Source: Nautilus pompilius (taxonomy: Eukaryota; Mollusca; Cephalopoda; Nautilida; Nautilidae). From it: a stretch of DNA of 64,000 nucleotides. The notes beneath the pieces are model-generated. The model was not told the DNA's origin and ran no database searches. It saw nothing but the letters and a program-made list of their open reading frames with translations. Position 1 is the first letter of the stretch, and each line of letters opens with the position of its first letter. Position numbers and translations under genes: made by a program. Location: NCBI GenBank assembly GCA_018389105.1, contig JACATO010002210.1, forward strand, positions 1-64,000, given 5' to 3'. Below, piece by piece: positions 11,530-24,849 of this stretch.

Positions 11530-14500
11530 CTATAACTTGCTCTCTGGTTGCTCAGGGTTTGGTCCAAGCCAGTGCTCATCTGAACAAAGAAACAGTCAAA
11601 AATAAATATTATGCATCCATGTAAAAATGTAGCAATCAACACAACCTATCTAAATGGCAGTCCTAACATTCATCTTGTTGTTTTTTTTTTTGTTAAATAT
11701 ATTGCTTTTTACACAGTGGCAGAAGTGAATCAACTTGTTGCATGAACAAAAAAGAAGGTAGTTCTTTGAAAACATGCTAAAACAACCAAACCGTTACAAG
11801 ACAAACATGCTGAGTTATCTCCCATGCCATGGTTTTCCCTGCCACATTTTAAACTAAGCAAAGAAGAGTAGATGGAACTAAATAAATGAACATATGTTTT
11901 GGTAATCTTCCCTGCCACCATCAACAAAAGTTATTTGAGTGTACTGATCTGAAAATTTACAGATGTTTTTCAGTAGGCATACTCATTGTTTTGGTTGTAC
12001 AGCAGTTTGAGGTGGTCTTAAACCTAGAAATGAATTGTTTGCTATTGTTTTTTTTACTAGCGCTTGAGCTCACTGGCCAATGAGCTATCTAAAGTACAAG
12101 TAGCAACCTTTTAATCTTCTTCCAGAGCTTAGTACTTGGTTAACAAATGCAAGCATAAGGTGGTTTGTATTGCACCATGAGAGGCCTGGCACTGCCATCT
12201 TCAACAGGATTTTCCAACAGTGATCTTAATAAACACCAGTAGAGCACACAAGCAGGCATGTATGACAAAAATTACTGGGGTAATTAATACAACATGACAG
12301 GAAATGAAATAATAAACTAAAAAAATTATATTTGCATGACCACTTACCAAGAATTCTGGCCAATACAGGGAATCTGTCAGAGCCAAAAATCATTTCTTTT
12401 TTCTCTCCTAGATGAACCACAATCGTGGGAACACCAAAGGCCTGTAAACAATGGAGAATAAGAGAAAACACGATTAGTTTAAAATGTCTACAACATTAAC
12501 AGATTCCCTCTTATGTAAGGCACTTCGGTCTTGTGTGCAAAGAAAATATGTTCAACACCAACTAATATAACTGAAGAAACAAGCATTTTTATTACACTGT
12601 TAAATGCCGTCATTTGTTCGGATGCTACAATCTCTCTCTATACATAAGTACAAAATCGGAGATCAACTAATTACCATCATTATACAAAGAGAAAGTGCTG
12701 TTTGCTCTTTCTCAGATAGGGAAGAGTGTGTTTTCAAGTTCTGAATTTACTCAAATTTTCCCTCTACATTTTGGTGACTTTTTAAATATCTGCAGTATAT
12801 AAAACATTTTCTGTTTAAATGAATTCGTACAGAAATAAGACTTAAGCTTTCTCTGCATCTGCAAAAAAAAAAGCTGGATAAAAATTAAATAAAAGCAATA
12901 TCTATATAATATTTGATGATAATAAAAAAGAAAAAAATTGTAAAAATTACTTTTAACTGAAAAAAAACAAGAAATATCAGTTGATTTGACTGATTGCTAT
13001 ATTGCCAAATATTATATAGATATTAGATGGGTAAATAAAACAGAAAAAAAAAGAGAGAGAGAGAGACAGACCAGAACAGTAGCTGTATAAAGAGAGATAC
13101 ACAAAGTATGCAAGATAATTTTGATTGTTTATCAGATTGTTCAGCCAAACAGCAAAAAAGATTTACTTCTAGAATCAAATGTCAGAGCCTCTTAAATAAC
13201 CAAAACGTAGACTGTTACATTGGTCCCAGTGCAAGAAGAAAAAGATTCAGGGTTCAATGCTAAAAGCAACAGTGAAAGTGTGTGTTTCAATGTAATAAGT
13301 TCCGCTGACTGCTAATATAATTAGTAAAACTCTACTCATTCTGGTTCCCATATAAAAGTCCCTTAGTTAGGCCCCCTTTTAGAGGGTGTGGTTCACAAGA
13401 AAGGTCCCTAGTCCATCAATATTCATATTTTCTCACTCGGTCTTATATTCTCCAAATTTTCTGTTGGATGTCATAGTTGCCAGTCAGAAACAAGATAGTA
13501 GACGAGGCTAGGAGGATGGTTAAAAATCAGGGCCAAACTAGTACAGAAATATTCTGATAATAGATATTACCTTAAATGAAGTTGCCAAAGAGTTTGTAAA
13601 AAAAAGGGGGAGAGAAAAATCAAACGCAACTTTTTGGAAGACTTTATTTAAACTTGTTATCTACATGTTTATTTAAAGTTTATTACTGTATCTCTTATTA
13701 TATTACTGCCTTCAAATGAAAACTTTTGTATAAATATTTTCAATTTTAATTAAATTGCATATTTATTTATTATTAATTACTTTAAAATGATACTAAAAAT
13801 GTTATAAAAATTCTGGAATGCAAATATCTTATCCTCATTTCAGTTATGAACAATTTAAGTTTCAGTAATAATAAACCACAATCTCAAACACTCCTTGAAA
13901 TATAAGTTTATTTTTTTGAAATTACATAATAAAAATTCATTGAATCCAGTATTATTGTCAGATCTGACCTAAAACTTGTTCAAAAGTTTGCGAGTAACAG
14001 AAAAGATATTTTGGCATTACATGGACGTGTTACTGAAAAATTCAACGATCTCTTAATAAAATCACTGTGACGTGTATATTCAATACTGAAACGTTTTCTC
14101 TATTACTCTCAAGGCTTCGAATAAGTGTTAAGTCACATGACCGCAGAAATTTTAATTCAACAACTGAAAAAAAAATCTATCTTTTGTCTTTATAGTTAAA
14201 ATAAACACTCTCAATATGTCCTTATTATCTCTACATCCTGCCAGCAGACACTTATTGATAATAACTAAGGGTCTTATGACCACATGTTTCCTGTTGGGTG
14301 GCTCTTTGAAAACCATGATGACTCATAACTACCCTGATCCTAGAAGAGGTCACTAATGAACTGTTTTTCATTCTGACTGTCAGCCTGATTAGACTGTAAT
14401 TTTGGAGTGCGCTCTGCTCCTGTAAAATATCTCCCACCATGTATTTATGAGAGTAAGTCTGTTGATATCCATAAGACTATGAAAAACTGAAGAAAGTTCA

Positions 14501-17500
14501 TTCACTACCTATAACTGCATATGAAGACAAACATAACAAATGCAACATTGTACATACTATTTTCCGGTATGAAACAAAACTGATGATTTTTCAACAAAAA
14601 TCCAAAGAATAAAGTGATCCAAGCTGAAGGGAAAAAAAGCAAAATTTTTAAAAACAAATTGATGTTGCTTCAGCTTCATGTTCTACTTCATCTACTAGTG
14701 ATCAGCTATTTACGCCAATATAACCAAAATCAAGACTGAAAGATTTTCGACAGTATCCAGAGTAATTCCAAGGTACCATTTTGCCAAAAGATCAAACAGT
14801 AAACATACAGAAATGTAGTATGATCTTGTTCTGTTATCCATGTCGACAAGTATCAAAGCATTCAATTCAAGGTAGCGGTAAACCAGAAGAAGCATTCACA
14901 AAATATGGCGTCGGAAATGAGGAAAAAATGCATTATAACAATGTCCACAACACGAAAAATGTAAAACTCATTATGATTCAGTTAACTGATTAAAACTTTT
15001 GGTGTGAAAAAGGAAGACTGAGTTCCTTGAAGATGCTCATAGAAATTTTACTAGCCTGTGTTACTTGGCTCAACAAACTGAGCCAGTTGCTCAGATGAAG
15101 ATGAAAAAATGATCCTGATCTCAGGATGGATGGAGCAAAAATCTAATTGGCTTTCACCATGGATACCATGAAATTCTCAGTCAGTTTGCTTCAGATGTCA
15201 GAATCACTCATTATTATGTTTTTCTTGCTGATGAAACAGCTGGTGCCAGCATAACAAAGCTGATGTCTTTATGTATGTGAACTGTTGGATTATCTGGAAG
15301 TATGCAAGTTAATATTAGACTATATTCATCAAATCAATGTGATCCAGTCATCTTTACTGTGAACAAAGATTTCTTATTGTGTTTTGGCTGTAACATCAAA
15401 AATTGTAGATTCATTGCTTTGATGGCATCAACACTCTTCAAGAAAAATTCAAAAAAGCTCTCATTTTGAAGAGGAGGAAACCTGAGCAATAACTGTCCAT
15501 TGCCAAATGTATTAAATTTAGCCATTCAAGACTATTTCTGGAAAATCTCTTATTATGAAATTTTAGCATTGATACAGAAATCATCATTTTCTATGAGATT
15601 CTCCAAAACTTGTGGCAACAGTTCAAAAACCTTTCAAAATCTGCTGAAATGTCCTCAAGTACATATTCAGCCATTGTGTCTTACTTGTTTCACAGCTAAA
15701 TTCCATTCATTAAAAGTAATACAATCACAGTTATAAATCCTACCTGAAGTCTTGGAAACTATACAAGAACAGTCATGTGATACCCTTGTCAAATGTAAAG
15801 CAGTGAGCTTTCAAGAAAAGTTGCAACAATTGTGTTTTTTCAAATCCTAGAAAACAACCTTGAGAATTTTAAAAATTACTGTTAAGACCAGTAAATTTAT
15901 CAAGTCTAAAAGAATGTCATCTGGGAGTGTAAAATTTGTGGAACATACAGCTAAAGAACTTGTTTGTCTGAGAGATAACTTTGACTCTATTTGGGATATA
16001 GCTGTTTCAGAATCTAAAATGACTGCATACAAATGATCCAAAGCTATCCCAAAAATAAATTGAAATATTTTTTTTGCCATTTTTATAAGTCCTAGGTCCA
16101 CAAATTTTGAAACCTGAAAGATTATTATCAAGTTTCATCCTCTGAGACTGTTAACACGACTATCAATTTAATAGAATAATGTAAACAAATAAAATGAGAT
16201 CTACTTTGATATCAATTAGAAAGCTGTTATTGTCTTCATCCTTTGAGGTGGTGAGGTGGTATTGAAATTTGATTTAAAATCTGTTTGAAAATCCTTTTTC
16301 AATGATTTAGATGAGTTCAAAATACAATTTCAACTCTTGGATTTAAAAAATCTTCCTCAACTCAGATGTATCTCTACCATCAGTGAAATCATACAGGTCC
16401 TCAAAGAAAGAGAAGTAAAAGTTACAATTCCACAAATTTGGTAACTTTGTAAATTGTATTTGCTATCATTCACAAACACAGTTGTTCCATGGAGCTCTAT
16501 CAGCAAATTGTGAGGAATAAAAAAATCCTTGTGCTGCACTACATCACAATAAAAACCCAACCATCTCTCATTTTAACATCGTATATAATTGTTGAAAAAT
16601 TTGATCTTAAAAACTTGTGAATTATTTTATTTCACATGGTAATACTAAAAGATGTAATGCATTTACTTTATTGGATATGTAAATAAGTACTTTTATATTT
16701 ACTCATCTTTTTTCTCCATGTGGTAATGCACTTTAAAATATTTACGAAAACAGACTCTTTTCATATTTCTACTATTTGGTCATAATTCTACAAAACATTC
16801 TTTCTGAAAGTTTCAAGATACTGTTGATTTCAAGCAGAAACTTTAAATATGCATTCTAGATGCCTGGCGATTCAGACACAAAGACCACATTATATTAAAG
16901 ATATATGAAGCCCTAAAAAATCAATTTTAGAAGAAAATTGTAAAGGTAGATTGGTTCTCGAATATCAGTAGGTGGTCATAAGTATAAAAGTTAGTCTTAA
17001 TTGAACATTATTCTTCAAACCTGCATGCTGATGTCAGCACATACAGCATCCACCAGAGAAAATCTCTGGTTTCAGTTAATTGAACCTTTCTTCCTTTCTT
17101 CCATAAGTCAAGTATGAGACATCACAGAGAGCAAAGAGATCCAATTGGCCTCAGTTCACATCCTCCTAGACGGAGAAATAGTGCACTTGGTAGACTGCCA
17201 AGTCACTTCAAGGTGGAGATTTGAGCAGTAATTGTCACCAGGAGTTGTCAACATCAAATGAACCTCACAAAAGTAATTGGACATCAGGAAATGATTTTTT
17301 TTTTAAAGTAATTCTGCAGTATCTGCCTGGAATACTTCACCAAAACCAGTTGGTGGAAGCAGCAGGCTAAAATACTTTTCAACTAGGTAAGTGCATACAT
17401 TTTGATGAAAGCAGCTTCGGTGTAAATTTTAGAAACTACCTGCCCTTCTGACGTTCTACATTTATATCAAGTGGTCACATTAACATGTTAGAAATTAGAG

Positions 17501-20500
17501 TGCCATTGTTGTCGACATTGGCTTGAAGTGAGCTACCCAACTAACAGCAGGAAAGGATGGATGTCTAATAAAAAGGCAGCGTATACAAAGTGTCTCTTCA
17601 TGTAATATATTTTTAAAGAGTAAAATAACAGCTGAACCAATTCAAATTTATGGTCACCACCATCAACCAGAATTTCATTTTACAATGGGAAAGCAATCAC
17701 TTACCCCGTGTTTCAGAGCTTCTGATGTGTAACTTCTCAGCCTATCCTTCACAGCATCACTTCTGATTGCGGATATAGACTTTTGGATCAAACTATCACT
17801 GACATCTGCTTTTCGTGCAGCCTGCAATCCCAATGAAATCATTAAAAATTATAGAACCTCTCTACTTCTATAAAAGTCTCAGGTAAAAGATTCATTTTGA
17901 CTCTCATGAGTAAATAAATTGAAATTAAATTTCTTATGAAAAACTTGCTGTCATAACTCCAGCCTTGAAAGGCTTCTGGATTTCCCAAGAGTTAATAAGC
18001 CACTGCCCTGTCAGTTGTTAGCTGATGCAGGTAAGTGTGATGATTTCAAGCACCTAGAGAACCTTCATAATAACAATCTACATAATCTAACAGCTTTACA
18101 TAAAAGAATTTATTTGCTGTCTCTGATAAAGTTGTTCCTTGTATGGTCTGATTCATTCAAAATGTTAAAACCACAGATTTGAACTAACACGCACTTCCCC
18201 TGTGATTTATCTGTTATGACCAACTACCATGATGTAATCTCTACTTACCAGGCATGCTAATTGTTATTTGTATAGAATTTTAATAAGAATTATAAATTAA
18301 ACAAACAACAAGCAATAATGCAAAACATGGCTTAGCCAACTTCAATAGATTTTATTCATGCAATATTGAATCAAGTAACTCAAAAATGTGACATTTTTAC
18401 ATGGTGATCAGAACTATAGCTGGTTTTCATTACCATAAAAGCAATAGAGAAACAGTCACACCTGTGGATAGTTATGAGATGCTTCTTATTCCAACAAACA
18501 CTGGTTCTCAAGTTTTGCCAGACAAGAAGAGAAGTGTTGGCTCCTTCAGGTTACACAGCAGCAAAAATTCTTAAGACAAACATATCAGTTCATCTAGAAA
18601 CTTAGAAAGTTGAAATCGTAATAAAAAACAAAAAAACCACCACACACACACACACACACACATACATATATGATGATTCTGCAGGTTAGGCAAAGAATTT
18701 TGGAGATGCAGGTTCAGCACAATCCACAAGGTTACATGAGATCTGTGTAAGAAGAAATTATGTTAGATCACTTGTCCTGAAGCTGAGAAGGGTTAATCAA
18801 AGTCTGAACAAAGAATCATCATTTGTGCTGGACAGTTAATAAATTGTGGAGGAAAACAGTACAACAGCCATTTTATTGTCTCTGCAATCAATTTTTTTTT
18901 CCAGATAGATAAAGTCAATGAACTAACCTCAAAAAAGCTTTCATCTTTTGTAATGTCTTCATCCTAAAAAAAGAGAAGAAAAAAAATACAATACAATCAA
19001 TCAAAAATAAGTAAACCAACTCTGACACAAGCAATAAAAATAAGTTGTAATTGTTCACTTAAAAAAGAATCTGTTTCTTTCTCTTTGTAGCAGGCACCAC
19101 AGATCCATCAGGTTACAGATATGATCTCAAAATAATGTATAAGCTACTCATCATTTAAGCATTATTCATCTCTATTCATCTGTCCACCAAATAACAGATC
19201 AATTCTTGATTTATCTTTTCTTCTTTTCATCTGTTTTGACTGAAAATTGCTCTACCGATGCAGTCACATCCTTTAGTAAATCGTTGTACTTTAGCAATGA
19301 CATCTCAGGTGTATTCCTCTTGAAACTTCAGATTTGTCATCATATAAAAAGCCCTATAAGTGACTGGTTCACCATTAAATAAAACTATACAAAAAAGTGG
19401 AAAACGGTAAATTAAAGTTTAGCTTTAGTTGCACTGTCAAGAGATTTGGAGATCTTGTTTACCCTGTTGTGTATCCTTAGCCAGAGTTCTCGTGAGAGGG
19501 CTTCAGTGTGCTGTGGAGTGACCATGTCAATGGATGTCAGGAAACGCTGCGCTTGCAGAGACCCTTTGATGAACATCACTTCTGCTGGGTCCTTTAAAAT
19601 CATTGTAGAAAACCACATCAATACACTTCTAAGATGTACAGTAACACCAAAAGTCCACAAAAACTAAAAGTATGCATTCTTTACATATAGGTTTTAATGA
19701 CACATTGAAAGAATTCTGCAATATATTAACATTATGAACACATTTATTTATTAGTTCTATCTATCAGTACACTGTGTAACTGGCAGAAACAAATTGATTT
19801 TCTGGCCCCTTCTGACAGACTCATTTATCAGTAATTAGTGTTCTTTGGATCAACATCTTATCTTACAACTACAATTAGAAACAAGCATTTGGATACAATG
19901 CAAATTTAATTGGTTGATATTTTTAAAAGTTTAAATATGAAGACACGTCATGAAATAGTCTAAGTAAAATTAAAACATGGACATTAGATCAACTCATCTT
20001 GGTCACATCAATTCAATAGTTAAATGGGAAAATACAGAGGCAGAGTTTCTGTTCCTTTGAAAGTTTTGTCATGCATCACTGTAGCAAGCATGTTAAAGAG
20101 GAACAACAACATTATAGGCTTGTTATTAGCAAGTAGCTATGGAATTTCAAATAGCACATCATCTTCTTATCACAAATAGTAGCTAAAACTTATTCTTTAA
20201 AAACAAATTAGTCATGTACAATGACTTAAGCAAAATTGAAAATCTTTTTGTGTAAGGGAGAAAACATCGTCTGAATGCAAATTTAGATAGATAATTGATG
20301 TGTCAAGCAGGAAGTTGTATGCAAGTGTTATGCAAATGTTTAGAAACAATGATGGAAAACCAGGTGGGTGGCACTATATGGGCATGTCGGAAGCTATATA
20401 TGCAACTGGTTGTTCCTCATCAAAAAGGCTGCTCTTTATTTATTTATGTAGTCACAAAGAACATGGCCCAGGTGAATCTGCAATTGGTCAATGTTTGCAG

Positions 20501-23284
20501 AAAACTATTGACATTGTTAGTGGATTCAGCCCGCAAAACAGTGTGAAAAGCAAAAGTTGTGCATCAATGGTCATTGAGCAACTTTCTACTTGAACAACAC
20601 AACAGCTGAATGTAAATTTTGTTTAAATGTAAAACTTGTATAATCACATAGATTCTCCTTGGCTTGAACAGGTGAACGCATCAACCACTCCCTAGCGATT
20701 GATAAAGTAACAACCATAAGCTGTCACATAGCATCCGAAGCCAAGATCATATGTAACTGTTGGTAACCAAGTGATCAAAATGCTTAGCAATTACTTCACA
20801 TAATTAGTAAGCATTTTAAAATAATCTGTAAGTAGATATCCACAAAGGATAAAATTAAATAAACAATACCATTAACAAAAACCATTGTTTCTTATTTTTT
20901 ATCAAATGTTATTTGGTAAACAAAAATTAATTTCATTTTCTCCAGGATGAGAATATTAATACTGCTCATTTGTATACTAATGAAAATCCCCATGATGGAC
21001 ACACTTGAGTCTAATGTTGAAGTGTTTTAGGTTTATTATAACCTTAGAAGTTTAATATGTATTCATAAAATTCAAGTGTGAAATAGGTTATGGATGAGGT
21101 AAACTCTGAAATAGATTAATGTGGAAGTTAGGCTTGTCTACACTAAAATGGCCCTAATCATTTTATAGCAAACATACATCTGGTATAAATATTGTCACAG
21201 GGCTGCGTACAAACTCTCCCCATCCCAGTATTCATTAAGCTGAAAAGTAATATCTAACAAAGATACACACAAGAGAATTCTTACAGATGGCAGTTTCAGT
21301 GGAACCTGGAAGTATTCACTTTCCCTTATCACATCTTTATTTAAATATTCAGCCTTAACAGGTAGCATTCCAGGCGGCTTATTACCTGTAACAAACAGCA
21401 AAAATTCTTAAAGAAGAATTTTCCAAAAGTCTTAAATTAAAATGACTCTTTGCTGAACATATGTTGCAGTTAAACTCTACCTAAAAAGAATGATTCATGC
21501 TAAAGCATTAACTTGACTAATGTGGAAAAGTATACATCATTTGTGAAATCAGATGCCTTTTTTGAGGAGTTGCCCTCTTTTATTTCTTAGATGTCACATA
21601 TTTTTAAAACAAGTGGGCACCAAAAGCACATACAAAAAAATAAATGAATATGTTTAAAGATGAAGTACAGTAGTCAGAAAATTCAAAACCTACAAGCCCA
21701 GTCAAAGCACACATTTTACCATAGAGATAAAAGTCTTATGCAAAGAAACATGTTCCACAATTAGACATTTCAAAAGATTAAAATGGTAGAAGAAGCATCA
21801 TGGTGTGAAAAGGATTCACTCATGTCAATTTTGTTTTTGTCTGTATTGAATGTTCCCTATGAAGGCACAATGAGTGATAAAAGTCTGCAGTAGAGTCAAG
21901 GTAATGCCTTCTCTCTCTCTTCTCTTGCTGCCAAAGTTTTTTTATGGTGACCTGTATTAAAATATACCTCCAAATTTGTTCAATCTGGAAGGTAATGGCA
22001 TAAACCTGAAGCTGCAGACACACCAAAAGTTGGTGCAGGCCTTTCTACACAAATCTTCCTGTGTTAGTTAGCATGGAATCTGATTACATCAGTGTGAGAT
22101 AACCCATCAGTAATACATACTGACCTCCCACTAAAGAACAATTACTGCTGATAGAAAAAGATGAAAAACTGCATTACATGCTTTGTTGTAATTTAATTAT
22201 AACCAGTATTACTATGCAGCAAAGGCATTTAGTTAAAATAGTACATAATAGTGGTTATAGCAATTTTATTGCTAATTATTCTTCTACTTAAATATTCAAA
22301 TCTATTGTTGGCTTCAGATTATATTTTTAACCATTTCAAAAAAGAACTAGAATTATACATATCCTTGGATAACTATGATTTCTTTTGATTTTCTATAAAT
22401 TTAGACACAAAATTTTTTAAAAAGAAAATTTTAATAGATTTCATTTAAATATAATTATTTACTATAAATTATTTTGGTTTTGTTTTTCTCATTCACTAGA
22501 CTGACTGCTTATTGTTGCTTTAAGTAGCAACAGTGCTAATGTTTTGACAACAAAGAAAAGAGATCGAATCAATCAAACCATGTCAATGATTAGGTATCAC
22601 CTGAGTGCTCATCAAATGGTTACAGAATTCATTCTCTAATATACTTCATTCCCCATAAAATTGAAATTTACTATCACGACATGCCTGTTTCCTTCATGAT
22701 TGCTCCAAGAAATACTGGCTTCAGCATCAAATCAATATTCCAGTAAGATCTGTATCTGCACAGAGTCTGAAATTAAATATTTTCAGAAAATACAATGATC
22801 AGTCAGCTGTGTGTGTGTGTTCTTTTAGAAAGGCAACTTTTACATATAAGGGGAATGTACCCAACGTTTCCTTGTTTTTTTTTTCCTCGCCGTGTTACTT
22901 CCCCTTGACTCCCCGCCATTACAGGGTTTAAAGTATCTAAGATGTCAAGATAAGCTTAAATTTTTTTTAAAAAATCAACCACTCCAACAACATATAGTAG
23001 TGTGGTATTTAAATAAAGGGAAGTACCGATACGACTGGACCGCTTATTTCACCAATTTGTTAGGCGTTTTACCAGTAATAAGCTATGTATCGGTAAATGC
23101 TACTTACTGTAACAGTACTATTACTAGTTTGGAAATTGTCACTAATCCAAAAATTTAATTCCGACCAACTTAAAAACCGTATATGTGTGGGGTGGTTCAG
23201 ACATATCTCAGTCTTACCTCAAACGCCAGCCAAGAATAGGGAGACACTACATCATAGTAGAATTCGATTAGTTTTACATTCCAT
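11530..23284 (-). CDS. GSTK1: Glutathione S-transferase kappa 1, eight exons
   Basis: DsbA-like thioredoxin-fold enzyme that conjugates or reduces substrates with glutathione in mitochondria and peroxisomes (family knowledge). Exons in transcript order: 23284-23218, 22766-22685, 21385-21285, 19591-19463, 18963-18928, 17821-17705, 12441-12348, 11579-11530. Phases agree across all seven junctions. Exon 1 gives IEFYYDVVSPYSWLAFE with the catalytic Ser region, exon 3 GNKPPGMLPV, exon 4 KGSLQAQRFLTSIDM and SRELWLRI, exon 7 AFGVPTIVVH and FGSDRFPVLARI, exon 8 HWLGPNPEQPESKL. The C-terminal SKL is a canonical type 1 peroxisomal signal. Total is about 225 residues, the usual family length. Two oddities: exon 2 ends at a GC donor (GCATGT), and exon 1 has no in-frame ATG; the nearest ATG (23284) is out of frame by one base in an A-run. 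A noncoding or further 5' exon is possible. Confidence 0.9.
12442..17704. other. GSTK1 intron 6 (5.3 kb)
   Basis: The intron holds the hAT-type relic (separate entry) and otherwise AT-rich filler. The first 180 or so bases next to exon 7 (12442-12620) are about 96% identical to the same place in the second copy (30503-30680). Confidence 0.6.
14700..16560 (+). mobile_element. hAT-type transposase relic in a GSTK1 intron
   Basis: Plus-strand translation, across several stops and frame changes, gives pieces in the order of a hAT transposase of the ZMYM/DUF4371 kind. These are IQGSGKPEEAFTKYG (about 14870), the catalytic-aspartate context YYVFLADETAG (15211-15243), an LCLTCF and SLKV segment (about 15676-15716), AKELVCLRDNFDSIWD (about 15950-15996), and a C-terminal dimerisation-like stretch at 16300-16560. 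It lies antisense to GSTK1. Terminal repeats were not found, and the limits are approximate. Confidence 0.6.
18639..18663. repeat. (CA)n microsatellite
   Basis: A run of about 12 CA dinucleotides inside a GSTK1 intron, followed by 'tacatatatg'. Confidence 0.9.
20300..20593 (+). other. Unrecognised 97-codon open frame in a GSTK1 intron
   Basis: It starts at ATG 20300 and runs 97 codons, antisense to GSTK1 inside intron 3. Its composition is less biased than most frames in this AT-rich DNA (WHYMGMSEAIYATG, LLFIYLCSHKEHGPGES). The 'LLFIYL' stretch in an alternating hydrophobic context vaguely recalls a thioredoxin-like UAS domain, but I cannot support that. A second frame overlaps it at 20295-20546. 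It may be a captured exon or transposon fragment. Confidence 0.25.
21733..22262. repeat. Near-identical intron block, copy 1 of 2
   Basis: This block in GSTK1 intron 2 matches 34566-35095 with only about seven differences in roughly 510 bases by eye. The neighbouring exon 3 pair differs at about one base in six. Both blocks lie at the equivalent place in the two GSTK1 copies. No terminal repeats are seen. Confidence 0.85.
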
Positions 23285-23572
23285 TTGTATACAGTCGAGT
23301 TACCGCCATTTTTGTTTGAATAACTTCACACGAGTTACCGGCCTTACCTTGGCTAATTATTTCTATTGCGTCTATGTTGGGGGGAACAATGGCTCTGAAG
23401 AGAGAGACAAAGTTATTAATTAATTAAAAGTAGTAAAAAAAATACATTATCAGTATTTTTACGATTATATACCTTGAATTTATAACTTATGTAGAATAGA
23501 AGAATAATTTCACTTTACATTTACTGTGAACATCTGGGGATATTTTTAGCCAATGAGGTTTGTTTGTAACAA

Positions 23573-23574
<2 letters not shown>

Positions 23575-23619
<45 letters not shown>
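23575..23619. repeat. (AAT)n microsatellite
   Basis: About 15 AAT/TAA units between GSTK1 and the NUDT8 remnant. A matching array lies at 38109-38149 in the second unit, so it probably predates the duplication. Confidence 0.95.
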
Positions 23620-23620
<1 letters not shown>

Positions 23621-23711
23621 TTCCACGCCAATTTTGTGTGTATGTGTGTGTGGATATGGTTTTTATATATTATTTATCCGTCCTTACCTATCATTTTATT
23701 ACTTTATTTGT

Positions 23712-23870
23712 TTTTGGCTATGATGTATTGAAACCTTCAAAAGAAAACGGCTACCTGGGGAGCAATGCCACCTTTTGCCAAACAGGGTAAGCAAGATCTC
23801 ATCAGATCTGTATTTTTAAACAGAAGTTTGTGAATTAAGGAAGTACACAACTCAATTGTAAAGTTTTTGA
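23712..23870 (+). pseudogene. NUDT8 exon 2 remnant
   Basis: Homologous to the 3' end of NUDT8 exon 2 and the start of its intron (39380-39540). It has 'caaacagggtaagcaag' with the donor site, then 'agatctgt', 'cagaagttt' and 'aaggaagta' in the same order. Translation gives WGAMPPFAKQ against WGTMPPLTNR, with a one-base indel before the donor. The Nudix box, exon 1 and exons 3-4 are absent from the next several kilobases. This is what is left of the NUDT8 copy belonging to the intact GSTK1 gene. Confidence 0.8.
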
Positions 23871-24249
23871 TACTATCAGTACGATATGCAGTATTTATAC
23901 GTGTGTTGTTGTCTCGTAAAGGATTTTGTCATACAACTAGTGAAATGCATTAAAATGTTTTCTCTTTAGTTTGAAAGATGATTTCTTGTTTTTACATATC
24001 ATTTTATCTGTTTGTTTATATGGGAGGATAATGATGAGAGATAGTGAGAATGCAGTTGTATGGAAGGAATGAAAACAACATTAAATATAATACTTTCTTG
24101 AGAGAAGAATCAGAAGAACTGCTGCAGAAACTGACTGGTGATCTTCAAACAAGAAAGAGAAAAATGTTTTTGGTCATAAACATTAAAAAAAATAGAAACT
24201 ATGGTTGTGAGCAAGTCAGAGGTACTCCCAAAATGTGTGATTAAAATAC

Positions 24250-24781
24250 AGTTTGTCCCAAAAAGATGTATACAAACACTTCTACAGCCAACCTAGCAAA
24301 CAGACAGATATCACTAGATAGAATTCTTGTTTTATACATCAGACACCTGAAATTGGATACATGACAACAAGTGCTTAAAGTGCCCACCATCTACATTTAT
24401 GCAGACATTGTAGCAACATTTGACAACAGAGGGATATATGTTTTCACGGAAATGGCTGTTGAAGGATCAACAATTCTCTGTTGGAGTTTGTGGATGGTAG
24501 GTAGCTTGTTTTGTGTGTACACCTTTTCCTTTAACACCACAGGATAAAATCTGATAGTGTGGCAGGTATTCAGCTGGTATGCATTGTTTCAACGCCCTCC
24601 AAGTAAAATGTTCATACAAAAACACCTGTAAATCTTGATGAAAATGCAGGAGAATGCCATCTTGCTGTTCAAATGCTTCTTCATTGCTATACATATGAGA
24701 AACAAGTGCAAATGTGTACATTCCTAGTAAGGCTGAAGACAAGACATCAAAGGGAAGACAAAAAAGTGAGTGTCTGGACAT
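24250..24781 (-). mobile_element. Tc/mariner-superfamily (DDE_3) transposase relic
   Basis: A minus-strand open frame (24781-24467) contains FEQQDGILLHFHQDLQVFL, the context of the second catalytic aspartate in DDE_3 transposases. In another frame it continues to a C-terminal VDGGHFKHL (about 24400-24370). The left end 'cagtttgtcccaaaaagatg' (24250) looks like a terminal repeat; the matching right end was not found. Frameshifts and stops make it inactive. Confidence 0.65.
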
Positions 24782-24849
24782 CTTGAGGTAGTTTGGCTAA
24801 AGAAACAAGAGACAGGAAGAAATGAAGATCAGACTTTTGACCCCCAGAT

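Noticed and set aside
21820-22026. Short open frame shared by both GSTK1 introns (also 34656-34856)
   Set aside because: The second copy has a frame-shifting one-base loss in a T run and there is no known domain; the DNA similarity is explained by the duplicated intron block.
24044-24244. 66-codon plus-strand frame near the NUDT8 remnant
   Set aside because: It does not match any remaining NUDT8 exon and has no splice context.
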